27,084 bases of DNA from NCBI GenBank assembly GCA_964645935.1, contig CAZYAK010000014.1, positions 1-27,084 on the forward strand, written 5' to 3'. Source of the stretch: CAZYAK01 sp964645935 (lineage in GTDB: Bacteria; Patescibacteriota; Gracilibacteria; Peribacterales; Peribacteraceae). A program made the position numbers and the translations under genes. This document shows, one piece after another, positions 1 to 7,172 of this stretch (positions are counted from its first letter, which is position 1; each line of letters opens with the position of its first letter). Below the pieces are notes generated by a model that did not search any database, had not been told where the DNA came from, and was given only the letters and a program-made list of their open reading frames with translations.

Positions 1-14
1 CGCGGACGGGCGCG

Positions 15-20
15 TATGAT
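15..20 (+). promoter_or_regulatory. Possible -10 box (TATGAT) for the first gene
   Basis: TATGAT ends 12 nt before the ATG at 33. This would place the transcript start only a few bases before the start codon. The -35 position lies at or beyond the window edge, so only the -10 is seen. Confidence 0.35.
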
Positions 21-32
21 CTACTCCACCGC

Positions 33-443
33 ATGGTCTGGAAGCGCCTTTTCGGCTTGGCATACTTCTCCTACGTCCTCCTGGGGACCGTGTGTCTGTT
101 CGACGTTACGCACGCGATGCCGGCGGAACCCGCGGTGCACGCCTTTGCCACGCCAATGGCCCGAATGAACGCTCGGCACTGCCCCTTCGCGCCGTCTGCG
201 CCCGCGTCGCCCACGGCGCCACGTGAACACACGCCCTGCGAGAGCGGGCACTGCATTGCCAAGCCAGGACCCGTGGCTTCGTGCCTTACCGGCGCTACCG
301 AGCCCTCCGCGACTGTTGCGTCGCCGTCCGCACCCTTTGTGGCCACGCTCGCCTTCATCGAGCCGCCTTCTCCCATCCCGTCCCTCATTGCGGCGAGCCC
401 GCCATTCCTGGAGAGACTCGGGTCGGTGGTATTGCGTCGCTAG
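33..443 (+). CDS. Small Cys-containing membrane or secreted protein, unknown function
   Basis: A 136-aa protein that I do not recognise. The N-terminus (about residues 5-22) is a hydrophobic segment after a VWKR start, fitting a signal peptide or membrane anchor. The rest is rich in Pro, Ala and Ser, with a short Cys/His cluster (HCPF, then CESGHC, then SCL) that could bind a metal or form disulfides. It lies 87 nt upstream of the DsbA-like gene on the same strand, with no terminator between them, so the two are probably co-transcribed. That context suggests an exported redox or metal-handling role, but this is inference. The start is supported by the TATGAT box just upstream; no ribosome binding site is present. 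The C-terminal half is low complexity, so the gene call itself carries some doubt. Confidence 0.5.
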   Translation: MVWKRLFGLAYFSYVLLGTVCLFDVTHAMPAEPAVHAFATPMARMNARHCPFAPSAPASPTAPREHTPCESGHCIAKPGPVASCLTGATEPSATVASPSAPFVATLAFIEPPSPIPSLIAASPPFLERLGSVVLRR

Positions 444-530
444 AAGCCTTCCTCGCTTCGCCCTACCGCGCGCCGGTTCTCCCGGGACACCGTCCCTCCG
501 CGCACGGACTTCCTTTCCCCCTCACTTCCC

Positions 531-1274
531 ATGGTCACCGAATCCCGTTCTTCCACCGCCACACCCTGGTTTGCCGTCTCCATCGGCCTCATCGGCGTGA
601 TCGTCGGCTACATGGTCGGCACCACGATGCGCGCCCCCTCCACGATGGGCCTGCCCACCGTGGCGCAACAGCCCGCTGCACCGAACGCACCGGCGGCTCC
701 CGCTGCCCCGGCCGCGCCCGCGGGCGTCGCGCCCAAGCCCGGTGTCGGACCCTCCGTGGGCCAGGCCGGAGCCAAAATCACGATCGTTGAGTTTACGGAC
801 TTCCAGTGCCCCTTCTGCTCCCGCCACTTTGAGCAGACCTACCCCCAGCTGAAAAAGGAGTACATCGACACGGGCAAGATCAAGTACGAGCTCCGCAACC
901 TGCCGCTCGCGCAGCTGCACCCCAACGCCCAGGCCGCCGCCGAGGCCGGCTTGTGCGCCCACAAGCAGGGCAAGTTCTGGGAGATGCATGACAAGATCTT
1001 CACCGGCCAGGACACCTGGGGCAGCGGCGATCCCACCGCCGCCTTCAAGCAGTTTGCCACCGAGCTCGGCCTCAACGGCACGCAGTTCGAGACCTGCATG
1101 AAGAATCACGAGACCAAGGGCGAGGTGGACGCCGACATGAGCGCCGCCGACGCGGCGGGCATCAGTGGCACGCCGGGCTTCTGGCTCATTGGACCCAACG
1201 GCAAGACGCAGATGATCAACGGCGCCATGCCGTTCTCCAGCTTCAAGACTGCGCTGGACTCCATGCTTCAGTAA
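531..1274 (+). CDS. Membrane-anchored DsbA-family thiol:disulfide oxidoreductase
   Basis: A 247-aa protein. Residues about 13-33 form an N-terminal membrane anchor, followed by an Ala/Pro-rich spacer (about 45-75) and a thioredoxin-fold DsbA domain. The active site is CPFC (C93 and C96) in the context TDFQCPFCSRHF, and the cis-proline loop appears as SGTPGFWLIG. The domain then ends in the usual NGAMPFSSF helix. The family (DsbA/BdbD-like, Thioredoxin_4) introduces disulfide bonds into exported proteins on the outer face of the membrane. Several secreted proteins in this window have even numbers or pairs of Cys, so plausible substrates are close by. The start at 531 has a pyrimidine-rich leader and no Shine-Dalgarno. 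A strong terminator follows 25 nt after the stop. Two further Cys (in GLCAHK and ETCMKN) could form a structural disulfide. Confidence 0.93.
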   Translation: MVTESRSSTATPWFAVSIGLIGVIVGYMVGTTMRAPSTMGLPTVAQQPAAPNAPAAPAAPAAPAGVAPKPGVGPSVGQAGAKITIVEFTDFQCPFCSRHFEQTYPQLKKEYIDTGKIKYELRNLPLAQLHPNAQAAAEAGLCAHKQGKFWEMHDKIFTGQDTWGSGDPTAAFKQFATELGLNGTQFETCMKNHETKGEVDADMSAADAAGISGTPGFWLIGPNGKTQMINGAMPFSSFKTALDSMLQ

Positions 1275-1298
1275 GCGGTTCCTCCTTCGCGAGTACTC

Positions 1299-1328
1299 AC
1301 ACGCCGCCCTCATCGGGCGGCGTGTTTC
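1299..1328 (+). terminator. Rho-independent terminator after the DsbA-like gene
   Basis: A perfect 11-bp stem (ACACGCCGCCC / GGGCGGCGTGT) closes a 5-nt loop (TCATC) and is followed by TTCAT. It lies between two convergent genes. A second, weaker hairpin (1337-1356, CGATGAT/ATCATCG) follows and has CTTTTT shortly after it on the plus strand. Confidence 0.88.
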
Positions 1329-1405
1329 ATAGGTCTCGATGATCGCGAAATCATCGCAAGGCTTTTTCACGAGCGCGACGAGGAGGGGCGTGTAGCTGTC
1401 GATAC

Positions 1406-2284
1406 CTACGAAGCTATCTGGATGTCGCGCAGCCAATCGGTCTCCACGGGATCGGGCTGCGCATGCGTGAGATGTCTGAAGCGTCCGTCAATCGCCTCGC
1501 GCTCGCACTCGGAGAGGATGATGTCGATACGGCGCTTGGTGCCGTCGCGCGGGTGGTAGTGGAGCGGTGTGAATTCCTTGCAGTGGTAGACGGTGCGCGA
1601 GAGGAAGACGACGGGCTCGTCGGGATCCTCGTCCGGCTCGCCAATCCAGAGGAAATCCTCATGGGCATTGACCGCACGGATGTGGGCCCAGAACCCGTCG
1701 ATGATGCGCTTGAGCGGGTAGCCTATCTGCGGCTCCATTACGCCTTCGTACACGTCACCCAGGTGTTGCGACACATCGTCACGGTAGAGTGGGCTCTTCC
1801 CCTGGCGCTCGTTCTCGTAGAGCTGCAGGGCCCGCAGGCTGTTCTTCAGGGCATACACCTCGTCGCGCACCGTGCGCCGATCGGCGACGGCCTGCGCCAC
1901 AAGGGGTTTGGACCCTATACCGGTGCGGACGGAGCTGCGCCCGACCACCGCGGTGACGGCTCCCTGGTCGCGCTGCACCCGGTCCGTGTGCCAGATCATG
2001 TCGTCCTCCGGGCGCTGCGGCCCGAGCAGCATCTGCTTCCAGGGAAGCGGCACCGCGGGTTCTCCTACAGGACAGCGGACTACGAGAAACTGCGCTGCAT
2101 ACGTGCACGCGATGAGCAGTTTGCGATGCGCGGTGATCAGCTGCCCCACGGGTAGGTCCGTGCGGAACTCCAGCCCCGCGCCGCCGCCCTCCACGGCGGG
2201 GTTCATCCAGTGGGGCTTCAATACCCGCGCCTCCCCGCGGACGGGCAGCAGCTCAGCGACGTGGTGAAGGCTGGCGCGCGGCAT
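1406..2284 (-). CDS. Conserved-looking hypothetical protein, unknown function
   Basis: A 292-aa protein without signal peptide or membrane segment, so probably cytoplasmic. I do not recognise the family. Visible features are a mixed alpha/beta composition, a basic middle (about 140-180, rich in R, V and A) and a C-terminal half with many acidic and aromatic residues (GEPDEDPDEPVVFLS, then HYHPRDGTKRRID). The ATG at 2284 was chosen over the upstream GTG-containing extension because a TTGACC/CACAAT promoter ends 17 nt before it and the extension has no recognisable content. The opposite frame is also open, which is explained by codon bias. It is convergent with the DsbA-like gene and divergent from the 185-aa gene at 2427, with which it shares the intergenic promoter region. 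Confidence 0.7.
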   Translation of the reverse strand: MPRASLHHVAELLPVRGEARVLKPHWMNPAVEGGGAGLEFRTDLPVGQLITAHRKLLIACTYAAQFLVVRCPVGEPAVPLPWKQMLLGPQRPEDDMIWHTDRVQRDQGAVTAVVGRSSVRTGIGSKPLVAQAVADRRTVRDEVYALKNSLRALQLYENERQGKSPLYRDDVSQHLGDVYEGVMEPQIGYPLKRIIDGFWAHIRAVNAHEDFLWIGEPDEDPDEPVVFLSRTVYHCKEFTPLHYHPRDGTKRRIDIILSECEREAIDGRFRHLTHAQPDPVETDWLRDIQIAS

Positions 2285-2301
2285 GTCAAAAATGGACGCG
2301 C

Positions 2302-2329
2302 ATTGTGCCAAGGAACGACAACGGGTCAA
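2302..2329 (-). promoter_or_regulatory. Promoter for the 1406-2284 gene
   Basis: On the minus strand a TTGACC -35 (2329-2324), a 16-bp spacer and a CACAAT -10 (2307-2302) lie 17 nt before the ATG. The predicted leader is about 10 nt. Confidence 0.5.
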
Positions 2330-2411
2330 GCGCCCGCGGTCGACATGAGAGGGGAGGCGCTGAATGGAGCGGTATTCTTGCGTACGCTCTTTCGCTGGAT
2401 CCGCACGGGGG

Positions 2412-2417
2412 TACAAT
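2412..2417 (+). promoter_or_regulatory. -10 box (TACAAT) for a probably leaderless transcript
   Basis: TACAAT ends only 9 nt before the ATG at 2427. With the usual 6-8 nt from -10 to +1, transcription would start at or within a base or two of the start codon. No convincing -35 is seen. Confidence 0.5.
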
Positions 2418-2426
2418 GCGCCCCCT

Positions 2427-2984
2427 ATGCACTTACAGCTCTCCCCCGAGGAGTTTGAACGGCTCCTTAAGCTCGCTTACCTAGGCGAAGCGGTCCTCAG
2501 TGACTGGACGCCGCCCGAAGAGGTACAAGACGAACAGCGCGCCGCCACGGACCTACTCTACGACCTCTGCGCACACGCGGCCGAGACACCGTCGGCACGG
2601 CTCGTGGTGGAAGACGAGGCATCCGGCGAGTGGCTCCCCTCCGAGCAACTGCGCGACGAGATGAACACTGCGCTGGGCAATTACGACAACGACGTCTTCT
2701 GGGACGAGCTCGTGCACCGCCTCGCACAACGCGAGCTCACCGCCGAGTACGGCCGCGAGCAGCTCGATACGATGTCCGACCACTACCGCCACCGCGCGGA
2801 GGAGCCGCTCTTAGACTACTACTGGAACGAGGTCCGCACTCACGGCATCGACCGTTTCCGCATGGTGGAGGACGAAGCCGAGCCTCGCGGCGAGCGCCGT
2901 CGTCCCGGGCGCGCACGCGGCGGCCGCTCCCGTTCCGGCCCCGCCCAGAAGCCCGCCGACGACGTAGCGCCGGAAGCGGAGTAA
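2427..2984 (+). CDS. Hypothetical cytoplasmic protein with a basic, disordered tail
   Basis: A 185-aa protein. Residues 1-145 are acidic, largely helical and rich in Leu, Glu and aromatic residues (MHLQLSPEEFERLLKLAYLG; later DVFWDELVHRLAQREL and EEPLLDYYWNEV). Residues about 150-185 are a low-complexity Arg/Gly/Pro/Ala tail (RRRPGRARGGRSRSG) that looks unstructured and could bind nucleic acid or acidic partners. The N-terminal pattern resembles small uncharacterised bacterial proteins beginning with an ExxxLLxLxYLGxxV-like stretch, but I cannot name a family. The ATG at 2427 was chosen over 2364 because the TACAAT box lies inside the longer reading. It stands alone, divergent from the 292-aa gene, and is followed by the multicopper oxidase 77 nt downstream. 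Confidence 0.72.
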   Translation: MHLQLSPEEFERLLKLAYLGEAVLSDWTPPEEVQDEQRAATDLLYDLCAHAAETPSARLVVEDEASGEWLPSEQLRDEMNTALGNYDNDVFWDELVHRLAQRELTAEYGREQLDTMSDHYRHRAEEPLLDYYWNEVRTHGIDRFRMVEDEAEPRGERRRPGRARGGRSRSGPAQKPADDVAPEAE

Positions 2985-3061
2985 CTTCGCCCCTCGTATA
3001 CTCGAACCGCCCCAGTTGAATGGCGTATCCTGCATCCGGATTTCCCCCCTTCTGCATTCCC

Positions 3062-4681
3062 ATGCGACGTGCCACCCCCCTCATGCTCTGCGCGCTTGTG
3101 CTGGCATCCTGCGCCGGCACCCCATCTGCACCTACATCCGTGTCTTCCATGCAGGGTATGCGTCACGGTGCGATGGGTCACGATGCGATGGGCCGCGGGA
3201 CGCACACAGGCGCGGACGGCGACTTTACCCTTGGCGAGGGCATCGATCCGCTTGCCCTACCCGAAGCCAAGCGGTCCGAGACCCTCGAGGTGCAAAACGG
3301 CTCCGTCATCACGCTCACGGCGGGTCTGGCGCGTAAGACTCTGGGCGGCAAGAGCTTCGCATTCCTGGCGTACAACGGACAGTTCCCGGGGCCGGAGATT
3401 CGCGCTCCGCAGGGTGCGACGTTCACGGTGGTCTTACAAAACGAATCCGGCCTGCCCACCTCCATCCACTGGCACGGCATCCGCCTGAAGAACGCCGACG
3501 ACGGCGCGGTGGGCCTGACGCAGCAGGCCGTCGCCCCGGGCGAGAGCTTCCGGTACTCCGTGACGGTCCCGGACGAAGGGACGTTCTGGTACCACCCGCA
3601 CATCCGCGAGGACCTCCAGCAGGATCTGGGGCTCTACGGCGCGCTTATCGTCACGCCTGCGTCTCGCACCGCGTACCTTCCCGTCAACCGCGAGGAAACG
3701 GTATTCCTGGACGACCTTGCAGTGGGTACGGACGGCTTGCCGCTGCGCTACGGCGCGGTTGATGCCACCCACGCACTGATGGGCCGATTTGGGACCGTCA
3801 TGCTCACCAACGGCGCCACGGAACCGCGCTTCGGCGTGGAGCGCGGCGAAGTGGTGCGATATCGCTTCCTCAACGCCGCCTCCGTGCGCACGTTCCGCGT
3901 ATCTATCCCCGGTGCAGAGATGAAACTCGTGGCCGGAGACGGCAGCCGCTACGAACGCAGCGAGTTTGTGAAGTCGGTTACGCTCGGCCCCTCCGAGCGC
4001 GCCACCGTAGACGTGCTCTACAACAGCCCGGGCCGCTACGTGCTGATGAGCAGCGACCCGTCGGGCGACCGTGTGCTGGCGCGCATCGAGGCGTCGCCGC
4101 GCGAAGCGAAGCCCAACTACGGCTTGCAGTTCAGTGTAATCGGCTCCCACCGCGACGTGGTCGCGGACATCGCCGCGTTCCGCGACGACCTGGACAAGCC
4201 CGTGGACCACACTCTGCGCCTGACAGCAGAGATCCTGGGTATGGGCGGCATGCGGGGGATGGTACACGGCAACGCCGCTGACGGCATTGAGTGGGAGGAT
4301 CCTATGCCCGCAATGAACGCCAGATTCACCAAAGCTGACGTGCGCTGGGAGATGACGGACACAGCCACGGGCAAGTCCAATATGGACGTGACGCTCACGG
4401 CGCGCGTGGGCGACCGGGTGATGCTCCGCATCATCAACGACCGTACAGGGGACCATCCCATGCAGCATCCCATGCACCTCCACGGGCAGCGCTTCCTGGT
4501 GGCGGCGATGGACGGCAAGCGACCGGACAACCTTGTATGGAAGGACACCGTGCAGATCCCCGCGGGTTCTACGGCGGACCTCCTCGTGGACGTTACCAAC
4601 CCCGGCGACTGGATGATGCACTGCCACATTCCCGAGCACCTAGAGAACGGCATGATGTCGGTCTTCCGCGTCCTGCCCTAG
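3062..4681 (+). CDS. Multicopper oxidase, lipoprotein, probable copper-resistance/CueO-CopA type
   Basis: A 539-aa protein with the complete set of multicopper oxidase copper motifs: HWHG (H136, H138), WYHPH (H178, H180), HPMHLHG (H469, H472, H474) and HCHIPEHLENGM (H520, C521, H522, H526, likely axial M531). The three cupredoxin domains are in order. The family oxidises Cu(I), metals or phenolics while reducing oxygen to water, outside the cytoplasmic membrane. Start choice: 3062 gives a clean lipoprotein signal with lipobox LASC (C17), whereas the ATG at 3020 would add 14 residues in front of it. A TATACT -10-like box lies at 2997-3002. Residues about 25-50 are Met/His/Gly-rich (MQGMRHGAMGHDAMG), and a second Met-rich loop (GMGGMRGMVHG, about 395-410) precedes the last domain. 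Met-rich segments of this kind bind copper in CueO and CopA, so copper detoxification is the favoured role. Laccase activity is possible. Confidence 0.95.
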   Translation: MRRATPLMLCALVLASCAGTPSAPTSVSSMQGMRHGAMGHDAMGRGTHTGADGDFTLGEGIDPLALPEAKRSETLEVQNGSVITLTAGLARKTLGGKSFAFLAYNGQFPGPEIRAPQGATFTVVLQNESGLPTSIHWHGIRLKNADDGAVGLTQQAVAPGESFRYSVTVPDEGTFWYHPHIREDLQQDLGLYGALIVTPASRTAYLPVNREETVFLDDLAVGTDGLPLRYGAVDATHALMGRFGTVMLTNGATEPRFGVERGEVVRYRFLNAASVRTFRVSIPGAEMKLVAGDGSRYERSEFVKSVTLGPSERATVDVLYNSPGRYVLMSSDPSGDRVLARIEASPREAKPNYGLQFSVIGSHRDVVADIAAFRDDLDKPVDHTLRLTAEILGMGGMRGMVHGNAADGIEWEDPMPAMNARFTKADVRWEMTDTATGKSNMDVTLTARVGDRVMLRIINDRTGDHPMQHPMHLHGQRFLVAAMDGKRPDNLVWKDTVQIPAGSTADLLVDVTNPGDWMMHCHIPEHLENGMMSVFRVLP

Positions 4682-4721
4682 TCTCTACAAGCTCATCCCG
4701 GCAAGGTGGTGACCAGAGGCG

Positions 4722-5762
4722 TCACGTGAGGAGCATCGCATCCCCGAACGAGAAGAACCGCATCTCCCTCTCCACCGACTCGCGGTAGAGCGCGAGCGTC
4801 TCCTCGCGCCCCGCAAACGCGCACACGAGCATCAGCAGACTGGAGCGCGGTACGTGGAAATTCGTGATCATCGCATCCACCATGCGGAAGCGGTACCCCT
4901 CACGGATGAAGAGCGACGTTTGCCCTGCCGGATGCACGATACGTCCCTGTTCGTCGGCGGCCGACTCCAGCGTCCGCGTCACCGTGGTGCCCACGGCCAC
5001 AATGGGGTCACCTGCCAACTTCGCGGCTTCCAGTAGGCAAATTGCCTCCTCCGGAATGCAGTACGACTCCGTGTGCAGTGCCCCCGCCTCCCATTGGGCG
5101 GCGGTGAGCGGGGCAAAGGTCCCCAGGTGCACATGCAGCGTGACGCGCGCGATGCGGATGCCCGAGCTCTCCAGTTCCCGGAGGAGCGCGTCGGTGAAGT
5201 GCAACGACGCCGTGGGCGCAGCCACCGACCCTTCTTCCCGTGCGAAGACCGTCTGGTACTCGTGTCGTAGCGCGTCCCGCGACAGCGGTGAATGCTTGAT
5301 GTAAGGCGGCAGTGGCATCGTGCCGTGGAGGTCCAGAACGACGGGCAATTCCGCAAGCGGGAACGACGGCTCTAGAAGCCAAAATCGCTCTTCCTGCGCG
5401 CGCACCGTGAAGCCCAATGGGCCTGCCAGGGAGAGAAATTCGCCAATCCGGAGCCGGCGATTGGCCATCACACGCACGTATCCCTCGCCAGTGCCGAGTG
5501 CAAGCGCAGAGACGCGACCGGCGGTAGCGCGCGCGAGTTCCATCTTGGCAGGGACCACCTTGGTCTCATTGAGCACAAGCACGCTGCGCGGCGGCAGATG
5601 CGCGCCGATATCCCGGAACGTCGTCCATGTCGTCTCGCCCGTCTTGCGCTTGCGCACCACCAGGCGCGCGGCGTCGCGCGGGACGGCAGGCTCCTGTGCA
5701 ATAAGACGGTCCGGAACGGCGACGTCGTAGAGCCGGAGGATGTTGTCGAAGGCATCGGACAT
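4722..5762 (-). CDS. queA: S-adenosylmethionine:tRNA ribosyltransferase-isomerase QueA
   Basis: A 346-aa protein, the usual length for the family. QueA transfers and isomerises the ribosyl group of S-adenosylmethionine onto preQ1 in tRNA, giving epoxyqueuosine, the penultimate step of queuosine synthesis in the cytoplasm. Diagnostic stretches are visible: an N-terminal LYDVAVPDRLIAQEP, the VLVLNETKVVPAKM strand, the SLHFTDALLREL region, HVHLGTFAPL, and near the C-terminus GYRFRMVDAMITNFHVPRS followed by LLMLVCAFAG. The start at 5762 was chosen because the product then begins with the family-typical short lead-in (MSDAFDNILRLYDV) and a TACAAT -10 sits 8 nt upstream. It is convergent with the multicopper oxidase and has no other queuosine genes beside it in the window. 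Confidence 0.97.
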   Translation of the reverse strand: MSDAFDNILRLYDVAVPDRLIAQEPAVPRDAARLVVRKRKTGETTWTTFRDIGAHLPPRSVLVLNETKVVPAKMELARATAGRVSALALGTGEGYVRVMANRRLRIGEFLSLAGPLGFTVRAQEERFWLLEPSFPLAELPVVLDLHGTMPLPPYIKHSPLSRDALRHEYQTVFAREEGSVAAPTASLHFTDALLRELESSGIRIARVTLHVHLGTFAPLTAAQWEAGALHTESYCIPEEAICLLEAAKLAGDPIVAVGTTVTRTLESAADEQGRIVHPAGQTSLFIREGYRFRMVDAMITNFHVPRSSLLMLVCAFAGREETLALYRESVEREMRFFSFGDAMLLT

Positions 5763-5770
5763 CGGCGCGG

Positions 5771-5776
5771 ATTGTA
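5771..5776 (-). promoter_or_regulatory. -10 box (TACAAT) of queA, leaderless arrangement
   Basis: On the minus strand TACAAT is followed by 8 nt (CCGCGCCG) and then the queA ATG, so the transcript should begin at or next to the start codon. No strong -35 is visible. Confidence 0.55.
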
Positions 5777-5918
5777 GCGGAAATCCGCAAGATCCGGGCG
5801 GACGCCCCGTCAGGAACACACGATCCCCTTCCCCACACAGCACCACATCCGAACACACGACGGCACGGGCACTTCTCGATACTCGCCATTTATGCTATCT
5901 CAAACGATATTTGACAGT

Positions 5919-5947
5919 ATGACATCTTTGTAGTTTTAGGGTATAAT
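5919..5947 (+). promoter_or_regulatory. Strong promoter with leaderless start for the M23 peptidase gene
   Basis: ATGACA (5919-5924, five of six to TTGACA), a 17-bp spacer and a perfect TATAAT (5942-5947), followed by only 8 nt before the ATG at 5956. A perfect TTGACA also sits at 5911-5916, making a TTGACA/ATGACA tandem. The region is AT-rich compared with its surroundings. Confidence 0.75.
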
Positions 5948-5955
5948 ACAGGCAA

Positions 5956-7056
5956 ATGCACATCCATATCGATTCGAGGAACATTCGTCTGTGGTGCCAT
6001 AGGCACGCGACGCCGCTCGCGGCCTCGATGTGCGGGCTGCTCCTGTCGGTGCTCACCGCTTCGTCGTCGAGCCTGCAACTAGACGGCTATCTACGCGTGA
6101 ACCTCCCCGGCTCCAACGGTCGCCTCATGGTAACCGATCAGCGTCCCGTACAGCGCGGCGCCGCGTCGTCGTCCACCCGTTCGGTCCGGGCACGGCGCAT
6201 CGTGCGCCGTGCCGCAAGCGCCGCTGTGGTGCGCATTTCCCTCTCTTCCCATCGTTCGTCCGCCGCGTCTTCGCACGCACGCAGTATCACGATGTTGCGC
6301 TCGGGACCCCAGCTTGCCGCTGCTCCGGTGCACACGCCGGCCCCCGATCACGCAGGCACCACTCCCCGCCACGCCGGCCCACCGTCCGATTCCGCGTTCC
6401 CCGCCTTCACACGCACGGCGCAGCCCGTCGCCAATGTACCCGCGTGGGGCGACATGACCACACCCACCGAGTGGAACCGCTCCTACGCGGAGATGGGCCC
6501 ATCGGACTTCGTGTCAGTGCCGGACTATGACCTTTCGCGCCTCACGGTGCCGCTCCAAGAGCTCATCAATCCCCGCAACAACTCCGAAATCACCCGCAAA
6601 CTCTACTACTCCACACGTTGGTTCGGCGCGTACGACATCGACGCCGGCGAGTTCACTGGCAACCACCCGGGCGTGGATCTCAAGGTCGCGCTCGGCACGC
6701 CTGTGCGCGCAATCGCCGGCGGCCGCGTGGTATCCGTGACGCAGAACGACCGCCTGGGCCTGTACGCCGTTATTGAGCACCGCCACCCCACGGACGGCGC
6801 CTTCTACTCCGTGTACGCCCACCTCGGCTCCGCGTCGGTGGGCTCTGGGGACGCTGTGGAGCCGGGCCAGACCATCGGCGCCGTAGGGATGACCGGCAAC
6901 ACCAGCGGCCCGCACCTGCACCTGCAGGTGGACCGCGGCGAGCCTGGCGAAGCCCATCTGCCCTACACGCCCGCCTCCATGCCTTCCCGTGACGAGGCTA
7001 CCCGCCGCGCCGTGAACCCCGTGAACTTTATCGGGCGCTATGCCAACGGAGAATAA
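5956..7056 (+). CDS. Secreted M23 (LytM-type) metallopeptidase
   Basis: A 366-aa protein. A hydrophobic segment at about residues 20-36 (PLAASMCGLLLSVLTASSSS) is a signal peptide or anchor. Residues about 65-170 are low complexity, rich in Arg, Ser, Ala and Pro. The catalytic domain occupies about 230-345 with zinc ligands H237 and D241 in NHPGVDL and the HLH motif (H320, H322) in GPHLHLQVD; YAHLGS supplies the other conserved His. The GDAVEPGQTIGAVGMTGNTSG loop is typical of LytM/lysostaphin-type peptidases. These cleave peptide bridges in peptidoglycan, so cell-wall remodelling, division or predation are possible roles. The start is fixed by the promoter 8 nt upstream. It is convergent with the 858-aa gene, with a shared bidirectional terminator. 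Confidence 0.93.
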   Translation: MHIHIDSRNIRLWCHRHATPLAASMCGLLLSVLTASSSSLQLDGYLRVNLPGSNGRLMVTDQRPVQRGAASSSTRSVRARRIVRRAASAAVVRISLSSHRSSAASSHARSITMLRSGPQLAAAPVHTPAPDHAGTTPRHAGPPSDSAFPAFTRTAQPVANVPAWGDMTTPTEWNRSYAEMGPSDFVSVPDYDLSRLTVPLQELINPRNNSEITRKLYYSTRWFGAYDIDAGEFTGNHPGVDLKVALGTPVRAIAGGRVVSVTQNDRLGLYAVIEHRHPTDGAFYSVYAHLGSASVGSGDAVEPGQTIGAVGMTGNTSGPHLHLQVDRGEPGEAHLPYTPASMPSRDEATRRAVNPVNFIGRYANGE

Positions 7057-7130
7057 GCACCAAACCACGGTATTTGAGAGTTGATGCTTGGGATGTGCTG
7101 CTTCTCCCCACAGAGGTTTTTGCCTACAAA

Positions 7131-7155
7131 AAACAGCTCCCGGAGGAGCTGTTTT
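7131..7155. terminator. Bidirectional rho-independent terminator
   Basis: A perfect 10-bp stem (AAACAGCTCC / GGAGCTGTTT) with loop CGGA. The plus strand continues TTTTGAG; on the minus strand the hairpin is followed by six T. It serves the M23 gene and the convergent 858-aa gene. Confidence 0.9.
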
Positions 7156-7172
7156 GAGAAACCTGGGGAGCG

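Noticed and set aside
3434..4639. A 401-codon minus-strand frame opposite the multicopper oxidase
   Set aside because: Codon-aligned shadow of a gene with all copper motifs intact.
4709..4728. Short GTGAC...GTCAC inverted repeat between the multicopper oxidase and queA
   Set aside because: Only about 5 bp of stem with no T-run and it overlaps the queA stop, so I do not call it a terminator.
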